Shown one piece after another: positions 26,626 through 34,780 of a stretch of 64,000 nt of DNA. The first letter of the stretch is position 1, and each line of letters opens with the position of its first letter. The notes under the pieces are model-generated. The model was not told where the DNA came from. It saw only the letters and a list, made by a program, of their open reading frames with translations, and made no database searches. Position numbers and translations under genes: made by a program. The DNA comes from Lachnospira eligens (GTDB lineage: Bacteria > Bacillota > Clostridia > Lachnospirales > Lachnospiraceae): assembly GCF_009680455.1 (NCBI RefSeq), contig NZ_WKRD01000002.1, positions 248,001 through 312,000 of the forward strand, read 5' to 3'.

Positions 26626-29031
26626 TTAACCAAGAACTCTTTTAGCAATATCAACAGATTCTTTTGCATCCTTTGCATAGAAATCTGCATCTATCTCTTT
26701 AGCATATTCCGGTGTAAGTACCGCACCTCCAACCATGACCTTGCAGTCAAGATTATTTTCTCTTATAAGTGCAATTGTTTCCTTCATAGATACAAGTGTT
26801 GTTGTCATAAGAGCTGATAATCCGCACAGTTTAACATCATTATCTCTTATTGCATCAACAACTGCCTGGTACTCAACATCCTTTCCAAGGTCAATAACAT
26901 CATACCCATAATTCTCTAGGAGAACCTTAACAATATTCTTTCCTATATCATGAACATCACCCTTGACTGTAGCTATAACTATCTTTCCTTTGCTTACAGG
27001 GGCATTATCAGACATAACCATATGCTTTCTTATAACTTCAAATGCTGCCTGTGCAACACCTGCTGACATAATAAGCTGTGGAAGGAACAATGTACCCTTC
27101 TCGAATTCAGCACCTATCTTATCAAGTGCAGGAATAAGCACCTGATTAACAATCTCCATTAAATCCATCTTCTTAAGAAGAGCCTCTGTTATCTCAGCAC
27201 CTTCATTCTTAAGTCCTTTTTCAACAGCATAGAAAAGATCATCTCCTGTATAGTTTCCATCTTTCTTTTCCTTCTTGACAGGATCAATCTTAGAAACATT
27301 TGGCATAGCGCCATAGTTTTTTATGTAATCAACTGAATTCTTATCAATATTAGCAAGAAGCTTATACGCCCTTACCGCGCCTGTCATCTCTGGGATGTTA
27401 GGATTGATAATTGCAAGGTCAAGTCCGTTAGTAAGTGCCATTGTAAGGAAAATGTGGTTTACAAGCACTCTGTTTGGAAGTCCGAATGAAATGTTAGAAA
27501 CACCAAGCACTGTCTTTAAGCCAAGCTCATTCTTAACTGTATGAAGTGCATTAAGAGTTTCCATTACGCCCTCCTGCTCAGCAGAAGCTGTGAGTGTAAG
27601 GCAGTCAATATAAATATCTTCTTTAGGGATTCCCATTGCAACAGCCCTGTCCATAATCTTCTTTGCTATCGCAACTCTGTCCTCTGCCTTCTTAGGAATA
27701 CCATCTTTATCAAGTGCGAGTCCTATAACTCCTGCACCATATTTCTTAACAAGAGGAAGAACATTGTTAAGAGACTCCTCCTCACCATTAACTGAATTGA
27801 CAAGCGGCTTACCATTGTATACACGGAGTGCTGCCTCAAGTACTTCTGGTATTGTAGAATCAATCTGCAGCGGAACATCCACAACTGCCTGTAATGACTT
27901 TATTGTATCAATCATCATTTCACGTTCATCAATTCCCGGAAGGCCTACATTGACATCAAGAATATCTGCGCCACCTGATATCTGCTCTAAAGCCTGTCCA
28001 AGAATATAATCCATATCGTGTCTTAACAAAGCTTCCTTAAAAAGCTTCTTACCTGTAGGATTGATTCTTTCACCGATAATTCTTGGTTCATCAACAACAA
28101 CAGTGCTTGTAGCTGAACACACTGCACCTGGAATATATTTGTGTGGTGCTGCCGGATTGCCTTCTCTTTTTAACATCTCTGATAATTCTTTAATGAACTC
28201 AGGATTAGTTCCACAGCAGCCGCCGAATATCTTAATGCCATATTTTCTTAAATCCTTCATGAAATCTGCAAACTGGGCTGCAGTAACATTGTAAAGGTTA
28301 GTTTCAGGGTCAGGAAGTCCTGCATTAGGCTTTACTACTATCGGAAGATTAGTCCATTTTACAAGTTCTTCAATAACCGGCTCTAATTCTTTAGGTCCTA
28401 ATGAGCAGTTAACGCCAAGTGCATCAACACCAAGTCCTGTAAGTGTAAGAGCCATTGCCGATATAGAGCAGCCTGTAAAGGTTCTCATATTCTGTTCAAA
28501 TGTCATCGTGGCAACAATAGGAAGGTCGCTGTTTTCCTTAGCTGCAAGTACAGCAGCCTTGACATCTAAAAGGTCAGTCATTGTCTCAAATACAACAAGG
28601 TCTGCTCCCGCAGCTGCTCCTGCCTTTACTATCTCGGCATACATATCATATGCTTCTTCAAAGCTTAATACACCTGTTGGCTCAAGAAGCTGTCCGATTG
28701 GTCCTACATCGAGTGCAACAAGGCCGTCCGGCTTTACTGTATCTCTTGCCTTCTTTGCATTGACAATCCCGGCAGTTACAAGCTCCTCAACACTTTTTCC
28801 GCATTCTTCAAGCTTATATCTGTTTGCACCAAATGTATTGGCATATACCACATCTGATCCTGCATTGTAATACTGCTCTGCAATTGAAACAAGAAGCTCA
28901 GGTCTTGTTATATTAAGTACTTCCGGCGTCTCTCCCATCTTCATGCCCGCTGCCTGAAGCATTGTCCCCATAGCACCATCAAATATTATATAATCCCTAG
29001 TTTTCAAGAGTTCTCTGAATCTGTCAGCCAC
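26626..29031 (-). CDS. metH: Cobalamin-dependent methionine synthase, without activation domain
   Basis: 801 residues from GTG 29031, chosen because GGGAGG lies 8 nt upstream inside the end of the previous gene; an ATG 57 nt earlier has no site. Order: homocysteine-binding barrel (about 1-290) with FDGAMGTMLQ and the zinc ligands GGCCGT; pterin-binding barrel (about 305-590) with GERINPTGKK; B12 cap and binding domains (about 600-801) with DVHDIGKN. The C-terminal SAM-dependent reactivation domain of E. coli MetH is missing and is supplied by the neighbouring gene, which overlaps this one by 8 nt. This split is known from Thermotoga and Clostridia. Confidence 0.96.
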   Translation of the reverse strand: MADRFRELLKTRDYIIFDGAMGTMLQAAGMKMGETPEVLNITRPELLVSIAEQYYNAGSDVVYANTFGANRYKLEECGKSVEELVTAGIVNAKKARDTVKPDGLVALDVGPIGQLLEPTGVLSFEEAYDMYAEIVKAGAAAGADLVVFETMTDLLDVKAAVLAAKENSDLPIVATMTFEQNMRTFTGCSISAMALTLTGLGVDALGVNCSLGPKELEPVIEELVKWTNLPIVVKPNAGLPDPETNLYNVTAAQFADFMKDLRKYGIKIFGGCCGTNPEFIKELSEMLKREGNPAAPHKYIPGAVCSATSTVVVDEPRIIGERINPTGKKLFKEALLRHDMDYILGQALEQISGGADILDVNVGLPGIDEREMMIDTIKSLQAVVDVPLQIDSTIPEVLEAALRVYNGKPLVNSVNGEEESLNNVLPLVKKYGAGVIGLALDKDGIPKKAEDRVAIAKKIMDRAVAMGIPKEDIYIDCLTLTASAEQEGVMETLNALHTVKNELGLKTVLGVSNISFGLPNRVLVNHIFLTMALTNGLDLAIINPNIPEMTGAVRAYKLLANIDKNSVDYIKNYGAMPNVSKIDPVKKEKKDGNYTGDDLFYAVEKGLKNEGAEITEALLKKMDLMEIVNQVLIPALDKIGAEFEKGTLFLPQLIMSAGVAQAAFEVIRKHMVMSDNAPVSKGKIVIATVKGDVHDIGKNIVKVLLENYGYDVIDLGKDVEYQAVVDAIRDNDVKLCGLSALMTTTLVSMKETIALIRENNLDCKVMVGGAVLTPEYAKEIDADFYAKDAKESVDIAKRVLG

Positions 29032-29707
29032 TACAATGTCCTCCCATTTCTCTGTATGCGCAGGTTTTATTAAGATTGCATGTTGCACAACCTCTGTTCT
29101 TAGTACTTACAGGCTCCTTAGTAAGTCCAATAACCGCAGTTACCGACTTTACCGGAGCCAGCATATATGATTTATTAAGATTAAGTCCTATCTTTTTACC
29201 GGCGTCTAACACCTTCAGAAAAGGCTCCTGCATGCTTATTGGCAGGTCACCATAACCAATTCCAAACCTGAATGTCTGGTAATAATCAGGATATTCCTCT
29301 CTTAAAAGCTCTTCAACCTTATCACATGTCTGTTCAACAGCTACACTTGCCAGACTGTCAAACACCAGTGCCTTAGCCATATCCGTAAGCTGCAACACTC
29401 TTAGCTGTCTGTCAATACCTTCCGATATCGTTACAGCCATGCATATTGCACTGTCACATTTATACAGATGTTTCTTAATGGACTCGCCCGGAAGCACCAT
29501 GCTTGTATTCTTAAATGCCACACCGTCTTCATTAACTGTAAAATCAAGCTTCTTATAAATAAATCTTGGAACTGCGGTCTTTAATACAAGCTCCTCACAT
29601 TCATCCATAAGCTCTTCCACCCGTTCATCAGGTGCATTTTTTTTATAACCCAGATATCTTAACGCTTCTTTTCTGTTAAGACTGGTAAGCTTAATACTTT
29701 TCTCCAT
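29024..29707 (-). CDS. Stand-alone MetH reactivation-domain protein
   Basis: 227 residues. The C-terminal two thirds match the vitamin B12-dependent methionine synthase activation domain, including FGIGYGDLPISMQEPFL and LAPVKSVTAVIGL. In full-length MetH this domain binds SAM and remethylates inactive cob(II)alamin. The C-terminus carries a Cys cluster (CATCNLNKTC, then one more Cys after eight residues) typical of the Firmicutes stand-alone form. The start lies inside the end of the helicase gene (17-nt overlap); the stop overlaps metH by 8 nt. The N-terminal 60 residues are a helical extension. Confidence 0.9.
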   Translation of the reverse strand: MEKSIKLTSLNRKEALRYLGYKKNAPDERVEELMDECEELVLKTAVPRFIYKKLDFTVNEDGVAFKNTSMVLPGESIKKHLYKCDSAICMAVTISEGIDRQLRVLQLTDMAKALVFDSLASVAVEQTCDKVEELLREEYPDYYQTFRFGIGYGDLPISMQEPFLKVLDAGKKIGLNLNKSYMLAPVKSVTAVIGLTKEPVSTKNRGCATCNLNKTCAYREMGGHCSG

Positions 29708-31406
29708 TTCTTCTTACCTTGCCGCTTTTACTTCTGCGTTCTTTAAGTTTGTCATGTTTTCCACGGGACTCGTCTTTTCTTCTTCTTGTATCTGGCTTTG
29801 ACTTGGATTTTCTTGCCGGCTTGGCAGATACATTTGCTTTCTCTACATTAACCTTTCTGCCCTTGATAAGTACATTGTCATTCATTGCTGCAAGTACTGC
29901 TTCCGCATGCTTTGCAGGAACATCAACAAATGTATAATTATCCATCATATCAATTGCACCGACAAGTCTTCCCGGCATTCCGGATTCTCCTGCAATCGCT
30001 CCAAGAATATTGGCTGGTGTAATCTTGTCCTTCTTACCAACATTAATAAAGAGTCTTACCATTCTTGATGTATCTGCATTTTCATCAAAATGAAAATTCT
30101 CTACCTCATCGATTCTGTCCAATGTATCTCCAACTATCATCTTAAGAAGAGCTGCTGCCATATCCATTGATGTATAATCTTCCTGATTAACATGCTCCTC
30201 AACCATATCAAGCATGGCTCTGTGCTCATCAGCTTCAATCATCTCTTTAATCTTGTCAAATATACCATCCATCTTGGTGTTCTTGACATCATCAAGTGAT
30301 GGGATTGGCTTTGCAAGAATCTTGGTCTTGCAATATCTCTCAATATCCTTTAACTTATATACTTCTCTTCCAGATATAAATGAAAGTGCAAGTCCTGATT
30401 TTCCAGCCCTTCCTGTTCTTCCTATTCTGTGTACATAATATTCTTCGTCCTGTGGAAGGTCATAGTTAAATACTATATCAACTCCGTCAACATCAATTCC
30501 TCTTGCCGCAACATCAGTTGCAATAAGAATTTCTGTCTTTCCACTTCTGAAATCGTCCATTACACGGTCTCTCTGTTGCTGTTTCATATCTCCGTGTATA
30601 CCGTCAGCAAAATATCCTCTGCCCTTAAGCTCTGATATAAGCTCGTCTACCTGTCTCTTAGTGTTACAGAACACAACTGACAGCTTAGGATTGTATATAT
30701 CAATAAGACGGCTTAAGATTTCTGTTTTATTCTTAGGTCTTACTTCATAATAAAACTGATCAATATTAGAAACTGTAAGTTCTTTTCTTACAACCTTTAT
30801 AATCTTAGCGTCTTTCTGGAATTTTCTTGCAATCTCCATTATAGGCTTAGGCATTGTAGCTGAGAAAAGAACTGTCTGTCTTTCCTCTGGTGTCTCTGTA
30901 AGAATTGTTTCCATATCCTCACGGAATCCCATATCAAGCATCTCATCAGCTTCATCTAATATAACCATAGATACCGAATCAAACTTAACAGTCTTTCTTC
31001 TCATATGATCCATAACTCGTCCCGGAGTTCCAACAATAATCTGTACACCGGCTTTTAACGACTTAATCTGTCTTACAATCTCCTGTCCGCCATACACCGG
31101 TAACACCTTAATGTCACTCATGTACTTGGCAAGCTTTCTTATCTCTTCTGCAACCTGTACTGCAAGCTCTCTTGTAGGGCACAGTACAATTGCCTGTGGT
31201 TTCTTAACATCTGGATTAATCTTCTGTAACATAGGGATAGAGTACGCAGCAGTCTTACCTGTTCCGGTCTGTGCCTGTCCGATAACGTCAATTCCTTCCA
31301 ATACTGCAGGAATGGCCTGTGTCTGTATAGGAGATGTCTCCTCAAAGCCCATATCCTCTACCGCTCTTAAAATTCTTTCATCAATATTTAATTCATCAAA
31401 TTTCAT
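29691..31406 (-). CDS. deaD: DEAD-box ATP-dependent RNA helicase with DbpA-type RNA-binding domain
   Basis: 571 residues. Helicase core (about 1-370): Q motif, AQTGTGKTA, PTRELA, ILDEADEM, SAT, ARGIDV and HRIGRTGR are all present. A DbpA-like RRM (about 450-525, FINVGKKDKITPANILGAI) and an Arg/Lys/Ser-rich tail follow, as in CsdA/DeaD and CshA-type cold-shock and ribosome-assembly helicases. GGAG lies 8 nt before the ATG. It is first in a helicase-activase-metH operon and divergent from the ABC-F gene. Confidence 0.95.
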   Translation of the reverse strand: MKFDELNIDERILRAVEDMGFEETSPIQTQAIPAVLEGIDVIGQAQTGTGKTAAYSIPMLQKINPDVKKPQAIVLCPTRELAVQVAEEIRKLAKYMSDIKVLPVYGGQEIVRQIKSLKAGVQIIVGTPGRVMDHMRRKTVKFDSVSMVILDEADEMLDMGFREDMETILTETPEERQTVLFSATMPKPIMEIARKFQKDAKIIKVVRKELTVSNIDQFYYEVRPKNKTEILSRLIDIYNPKLSVVFCNTKRQVDELISELKGRGYFADGIHGDMKQQQRDRVMDDFRSGKTEILIATDVAARGIDVDGVDIVFNYDLPQDEEYYVHRIGRTGRAGKSGLALSFISGREVYKLKDIERYCKTKILAKPIPSLDDVKNTKMDGIFDKIKEMIEADEHRAMLDMVEEHVNQEDYTSMDMAAALLKMIVGDTLDRIDEVENFHFDENADTSRMVRLFINVGKKDKITPANILGAIAGESGMPGRLVGAIDMMDNYTFVDVPAKHAEAVLAAMNDNVLIKGRKVNVEKANVSAKPARKSKSKPDTRRRKDESRGKHDKLKERRSKSGKVRRNGEKY

Positions 31407-31435
31407 TCTTTAATCTCCATTTCTATAACTTGTTA

Positions 31436-31464
31436 ATTTTACATTACAGAAAGCCATAAGTCAA
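31436..31464 (-). promoter_or_regulatory. Promoter of the helicase-metH operon
   Basis: TTGACT (31459-31464), 17 bp, TAAAAT (31436-31441) on the minus strand. It is back to back with the ABC-F promoter 8 bp away. Confidence 0.75.
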
Positions 31465-31472
31465 AGTAATAA

Positions 31473-31501
31473 TTGCATTTTATTTCTTGTACATATATAA
31501 T
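31473..31501 (+). promoter_or_regulatory. Promoter of the ABC-F gene
   Basis: TTGCAT (31473-31478), 17 bp, TATAAT (31496-31501). Transcription would start near 31508, a few bases before the 334-nt palindrome, giving a leader of about 355 nt. Confidence 0.72.
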
Positions 31502-31515
31502 CGATTGTGAATATT

Positions 31516-31849
31516 AATTCAGGCTTTGCCAATTTTGCTATATACTTATATATCTGCTCATGTGGCGGTGTGCGTTTGCTGCTGTGTCTGTGTGTGCCAT
31601 ATGACCGATATATTGCGAACTGTGTGGGAGTTAATGCCGCTATATACATAAGGGCGGTGTGCTAAAGCTCGTTCAAGCGAAGCGCGTTTGCTTTCGCACA
31701 CCGTAATAAGCTTTGTAGATAGCGGCATTTACTCCCACTAAGTGTAGCAATCCTTGAGGGCATATGGTATACACAGACACAGAAGTGAATGCACACAGCC
31801 TCATGAGCGGCTGAATATATGATATGGCAAAATTGTCAAAGTCTGAATT
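31516..31849 (+). repeat. 334-nt near-palindrome in the ABC-F leader
   Basis: This is most of the 458-nt gap between the helicase and ABC-F genes. The left arm (31516-31662) is an imperfect reverse complement of the right arm (31696-31849) along its whole length, with a 33-nt loop (31663-31695). Well matched blocks are AATTCAGGCTTTG with its partner at 31837-31848, CTGTGTCTGTG...CCATATG (20 of 22), GGGAGTTAATGCCGCTAT (17 of 18) and the closing CGGTGTGC/GCACACCG. It ends 4 nt before the AAGGAG of the ABC-F gene. It could be a structured cis-regulatory leader or an old MITE-like element with long terminal repeats. No convincing open frame lies inside. Confidence 0.8.
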
Positions 31850-31864
31850 TCAAAAGGAGTTTTT

Positions 31865-33784
31865 ATGATTTTATCTTGCAATAACATTAGTAAATCTTTC
31901 GGAACGGACATTATTATTAAGTCTTGTTCTTTTAATATAGAAGACCATGAGAAGGCTGCCATTGTTGGAATCAATGGTGCCGGTAAATCTACTCTGTTAA
32001 AGATTATCACCGGTGAAGAGCCTGCTGATACAGGCATTGTCACTCTTGCTAAGGATAAGACTCTTGGTTATCTTGCTCAGCAGCAGGACCTTCAGTCTGA
32101 CAGAAGCATTTATGATGAGCTTCTTTCTGTAAAGCAGTATATCCTTGATATGGAGAGTGAATTAAGAAGAATTGAGGCTGCCATGAACAGTGCTTCAGGT
32201 GATGAGCTTGATGCTCTTATGAACAGATACACCAATCTTAATCATGAATTCGAGATGAATAACGGTTACGCATATAAAAGCGAGATTACAGGCGTACTTA
32301 AAGGTCTTGGTTTTGCTGAAGAGGATTTCTCTTTACATGTAAATACCTTATCCGGTGGCCAGAAAACCCGTGTATCTCTAGGTAAGCTATTACTTTCCAA
32401 GCCTGATATTATTATGCTTGATGAGCCTACCAACCACCTTGATATGGAATCTATAAGCTGGTTAGAGAATTACCTTCTTAATTACAATGGTGCGGTTCTT
32501 ATCGTTGCACACGACAGATATTTCCTTGATAAGATTGTAAGCAAAATTATCGAGATTGATAACGGTGACTGTACTGTATTTTCTGGTAATTACACAGATT
32601 ATGCCTCAAAGAAGGCAATTCTTCGTAATATGAAGTTAAAGGAATACTTAAATCAGCAGCGTGATATTAAACATCAGGAAGAGGTTATTGCCAAGTTAAA
32701 GCAGTTTAACCGTGAGAAATCCATCAAACGTGCGGAGAGCCGTGAAAAAATGCTTGATAAGATTGAGGTTGTTGACAAACCAGTTGAGCTTAATGCCAGG
32801 ATGAACATTAAACTTGAGCCATCTGTTATAAGTGGTAATGATGTCCTTACTGTTACTGACCTTACCAAATCGTTTGACGGCAATACACTTTTTAATAATA
32901 TTAATTTTGAGATTAAGCGTGGTGAACGTGTTGCTTTAATAGGTAATAACGGAACTGGTAAGACTACTATATTAAAGCTTATTAACGGCATTATCCCGCC
33001 AGACAGCGGAAGCATTTATCTTGGTGCTAAAGTTTCCATCGGTTATTATGATCAGGAACACCATGTTCTTGACCCTGACAAGACTCTTTTTCAGGAGATT
33101 CAGGACGCATATCCTGACCTCAACAATACACAGATAAGAAATACTCTTGCAGCATTTCTTTTTACTGATGATGATGTATTCAAATATATCCGCGATTTAA
33201 GTGGTGGTGAACGCGGACGTGTTTCACTGGCAAAGCTTATGCTTTCCAATGCCAACCTGCTTATTCTCGATGAGCCTACTAACCACCTTGATATTGTATC
33301 CAAGGAAATTCTTGAGAATGCCCTTAACAGCTACACTGGCACAATTCTTTATGTCTCACACGACAGATACTTTATTAATGCAACAGCAACAAGAATAATT
33401 GAACTCACTAACCAGAATATTGTTAATTATATTGGTAATTATGATTATTATCTGGAAAAAAGGGATATACTTACAGCAAAGGCTTCCCCTGATGCACAAT
33501 TGAGTTCTTCTGATAACACTACTAAAAAAGATTCAAAACTCTCATGGCAGCAGTCGCGTGAAGAACAAAATAAGCTTAAGAAAAAGCAGAATGAAATTAA
33601 GAAAACCGAAATAAGAATTGCTGAAATTGAAGACAGATTATCCGCTATTGATACAGAATATTCAGATCCTTCAATAGGCAGTAATACAGCCCGTTTAATG
33701 GAACTTCATAATGAATCCACTCAACTAAAGAAAGAATTAGACGAACTGTATGAACACTGGGAAGAATTAATGGATGAAATATAA
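31865..33784 (+). CDS. ABC-F family ATPase (YdiF/Uup-like translation factor)
   Basis: 639 residues, two ABC cassettes and no membrane domain. Cassette 1: GINGAGKST, LSGGQKTR, IMLDEPTNHLD. A linker helix region (about 250-300, KLKQFNREKSIKRAESREKM) matches the ribosomal P-site tRNA-interacting motif. Cassette 2: GNNGTGKTT, LSGGERGR, LILDEPTNHLD. A C-terminal coiled coil ends the chain. ABC-F proteins bind the ribosomal E site and relieve stalling or antibiotic inhibition. AAGGAG precedes the ATG. The 355-nt leader with a giant hairpin is unusual and suggests post-transcriptional control. Whether it gives drug protection cannot be read from sequence. Confidence 0.95.
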   Translation: MILSCNNISKSFGTDIIIKSCSFNIEDHEKAAIVGINGAGKSTLLKIITGEEPADTGIVTLAKDKTLGYLAQQQDLQSDRSIYDELLSVKQYILDMESELRRIEAAMNSASGDELDALMNRYTNLNHEFEMNNGYAYKSEITGVLKGLGFAEEDFSLHVNTLSGGQKTRVSLGKLLLSKPDIIMLDEPTNHLDMESISWLENYLLNYNGAVLIVAHDRYFLDKIVSKIIEIDNGDCTVFSGNYTDYASKKAILRNMKLKEYLNQQRDIKHQEEVIAKLKQFNREKSIKRAESREKMLDKIEVVDKPVELNARMNIKLEPSVISGNDVLTVTDLTKSFDGNTLFNNINFEIKRGERVALIGNNGTGKTTILKLINGIIPPDSGSIYLGAKVSIGYYDQEHHVLDPDKTLFQEIQDAYPDLNNTQIRNTLAAFLFTDDDVFKYIRDLSGGERGRVSLAKLMLSNANLLILDEPTNHLDIVSKEILENALNSYTGTILYVSHDRYFINATATRIIELTNQNIVNYIGNYDYYLEKRDILTAKASPDAQLSSSDNTTKKDSKLSWQQSREEQNKLKKKQNEIKKTEIRIAEIEDRLSAIDTEYSDPSIGSNTARLMELHNESTQLKKELDELYEHWEELMDEI

Positions 33785-33799
33785 GTATTTACATTCAGC

Positions 33800-33836
33800 A
33801 AAAAGTGCCAAAAATCCCCATTTTGAGCCACTTTTT
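33800..33836 (+). terminator. Terminator after the ABC-F gene
   Basis: AAAAAGTG pairs with CACTTTTT, with an inner CAAAA/TTTTG helix. It lies immediately before the HU promoter; the T-run is shared with the -35 region. Confidence 0.8.
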
Positions 33837-33837
33837 A

Positions 33838-33866
33838 TTGACAAATCATGAATCTAGGAGTATAAA
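33838..33866 (+). promoter_or_regulatory. Promoter of the HU gene
   Basis: TTGACA (33838-33843), 17 bp, TATAAA (33861-33866). It is a strong match, as expected for an abundant protein. Confidence 0.88.
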
Positions 33867-33914
33867 TAATCTATACTTATTATTACTTAATTTTTTAAGG
33901 AGGACAATTAAATC

Positions 33915-34223
33915 ATGAATAAGACAGAATTAGTTGCTGCTATCGCAGAAAAGGCCGGACTTTCTAAGAAGGACGCTGAAGGTGCTGTTAAGGCTTTCAC
34001 AGATACTGTTGCAGAGCAGTTAAAGGCTGGCGAGAAGATTCAGTTAGTAGGTTTCGGTACATTTGAAGTTGCTGAAAGAGCTGCTAGAACAGGAAAGAAT
34101 CCTCAGACAGGCGAAGCTATTAAGATTCCTGCTTCTAAGGCTCCAAAGTTCAAGGCTGGTAAGGCTTTAAAGGATGTTGTTAACACACCTGCAGCTCCAG
34201 CTAAGAAGTCTAAGAAGAAGTAA
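33915..34223 (+). CDS. hup: DNA-binding protein HU
   Basis: 102-residue nucleoid protein that bends and compacts DNA. The N-terminal dimerisation helices ([20 protein letters not shown]) and the [21 protein letters not shown] arm signature are complete. The last 12 residues form an Ala/Pro/Lys-rich tail (APAKKSKKK) beyond the usual 90. AAGGAGG lies 11 nt before the ATG. It is monocistronic with its own promoter and terminator. Confidence 0.98.
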   Translation: MNKTELVAAIAEKAGLSKKDAEGAVKAFTDTVAEQLKAGEKIQLVGFGTFEVAERAARTGKNPQTGEAIKIPASKAPKFKAGKALKDVVNTPAAPAKKSKKK

Positions 34224-34238
34224 TTAATTATGACTTTT

Positions 34239-34269
34239 AAAGGCTGTCACTTATGTGGCAGCCTTTTTT
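34239..34269 (+). terminator. Terminator after HU
   Basis: AAAGGCTGTCAC and GTGGCAGCCTTT form a hairpin with a 4-nt loop and a T6 tail. Confidence 0.93.
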
Positions 34270-34311
34270 CTCTTTATTTAATTAAGTTCATGAAATTGAG
34301 GTTTATTAATT

Positions 34312-34761
34312 ATGGAAATCGAACGCAAGTATCTTGTGTCAGGCATCCCTGACAATATAGATTCTTATCCCTGCCGCTTTATTGAACAGGGCTATCTTAA
34401 CACTGCTCCTGTTGTCCGTGTAAGACGCGACAATGATAATTACTATCTCACTTATAAGGGTGGCGGAATGATGGCCAGGGAAGAATATAATCTTCCACTT
34501 AACAAAGAAGCCTATGAACATCTGATTAAGAAAGCTGATGGCAATATCATCACCAAGAAGCGTTATGAAATCCCTGATGGCAATGGATATACTATTGAAC
34601 TTGACATATTTGAGGGGCTCTTTACTGGCACTATCCTTGCAGAAGTTGAATTTCCAACTATCGAAGCTGCTAATTCATATACTGCCCCTTCATGGTTTAT
34701 TGATGATGTTACTAATGATCCTGCTTATCATAACAGTAATATGAGCAGAAAAGTTTTCTAA
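34312..34761 (+). CDS. CYTH-domain protein (triphosphate tunnel metalloenzyme family)
   Basis: 149 residues, one CYTH domain. The diagnostic ExExK motif is at the very start (MEIERKYLV). Alternating charged strands follow (RVRRD, LTYKG, KKRYEIP, ELDIFEG, AEVEFP), which form the tunnel that binds triphosphates with Mg2+. Bacterial members are mostly inorganic triphosphatases. It lies 19 nt upstream of the CLC gene, so the two are probably co-transcribed. Substrate unproven. Confidence 0.9.
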   Translation: MEIERKYLVSGIPDNIDSYPCRFIEQGYLNTAPVVRVRRDNDNYYLTYKGGGMMAREEYNLPLNKEAYEHLIKKADGNIITKKRYEIPDGNGYTIELDIFEGLFTGTILAEVEFPTIEAANSYTAPSWFIDDVTNDPAYHNSNMSRKVF

Positions 34762-34780
34762 TAATATAGAGGTCTGGAAT

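Noticed and set aside
29032..29088. Longer MetH starting at ATG 29088
   Set aside because: It would overlap the activase gene by 65 nt without a ribosome binding site; GTG 29031 has GGGAGG 8 nt upstream.
31560..31605. A 14-codon upstream frame in the ABC-F leader
   Set aside because: It has no ribosome binding site and is not stalled-peptide-like; it may be chance within the palindrome arm.
34762..34780. Fluoride riboswitch before the CLC gene
   Set aside because: Only 19 nt separate it from the CYTH gene.
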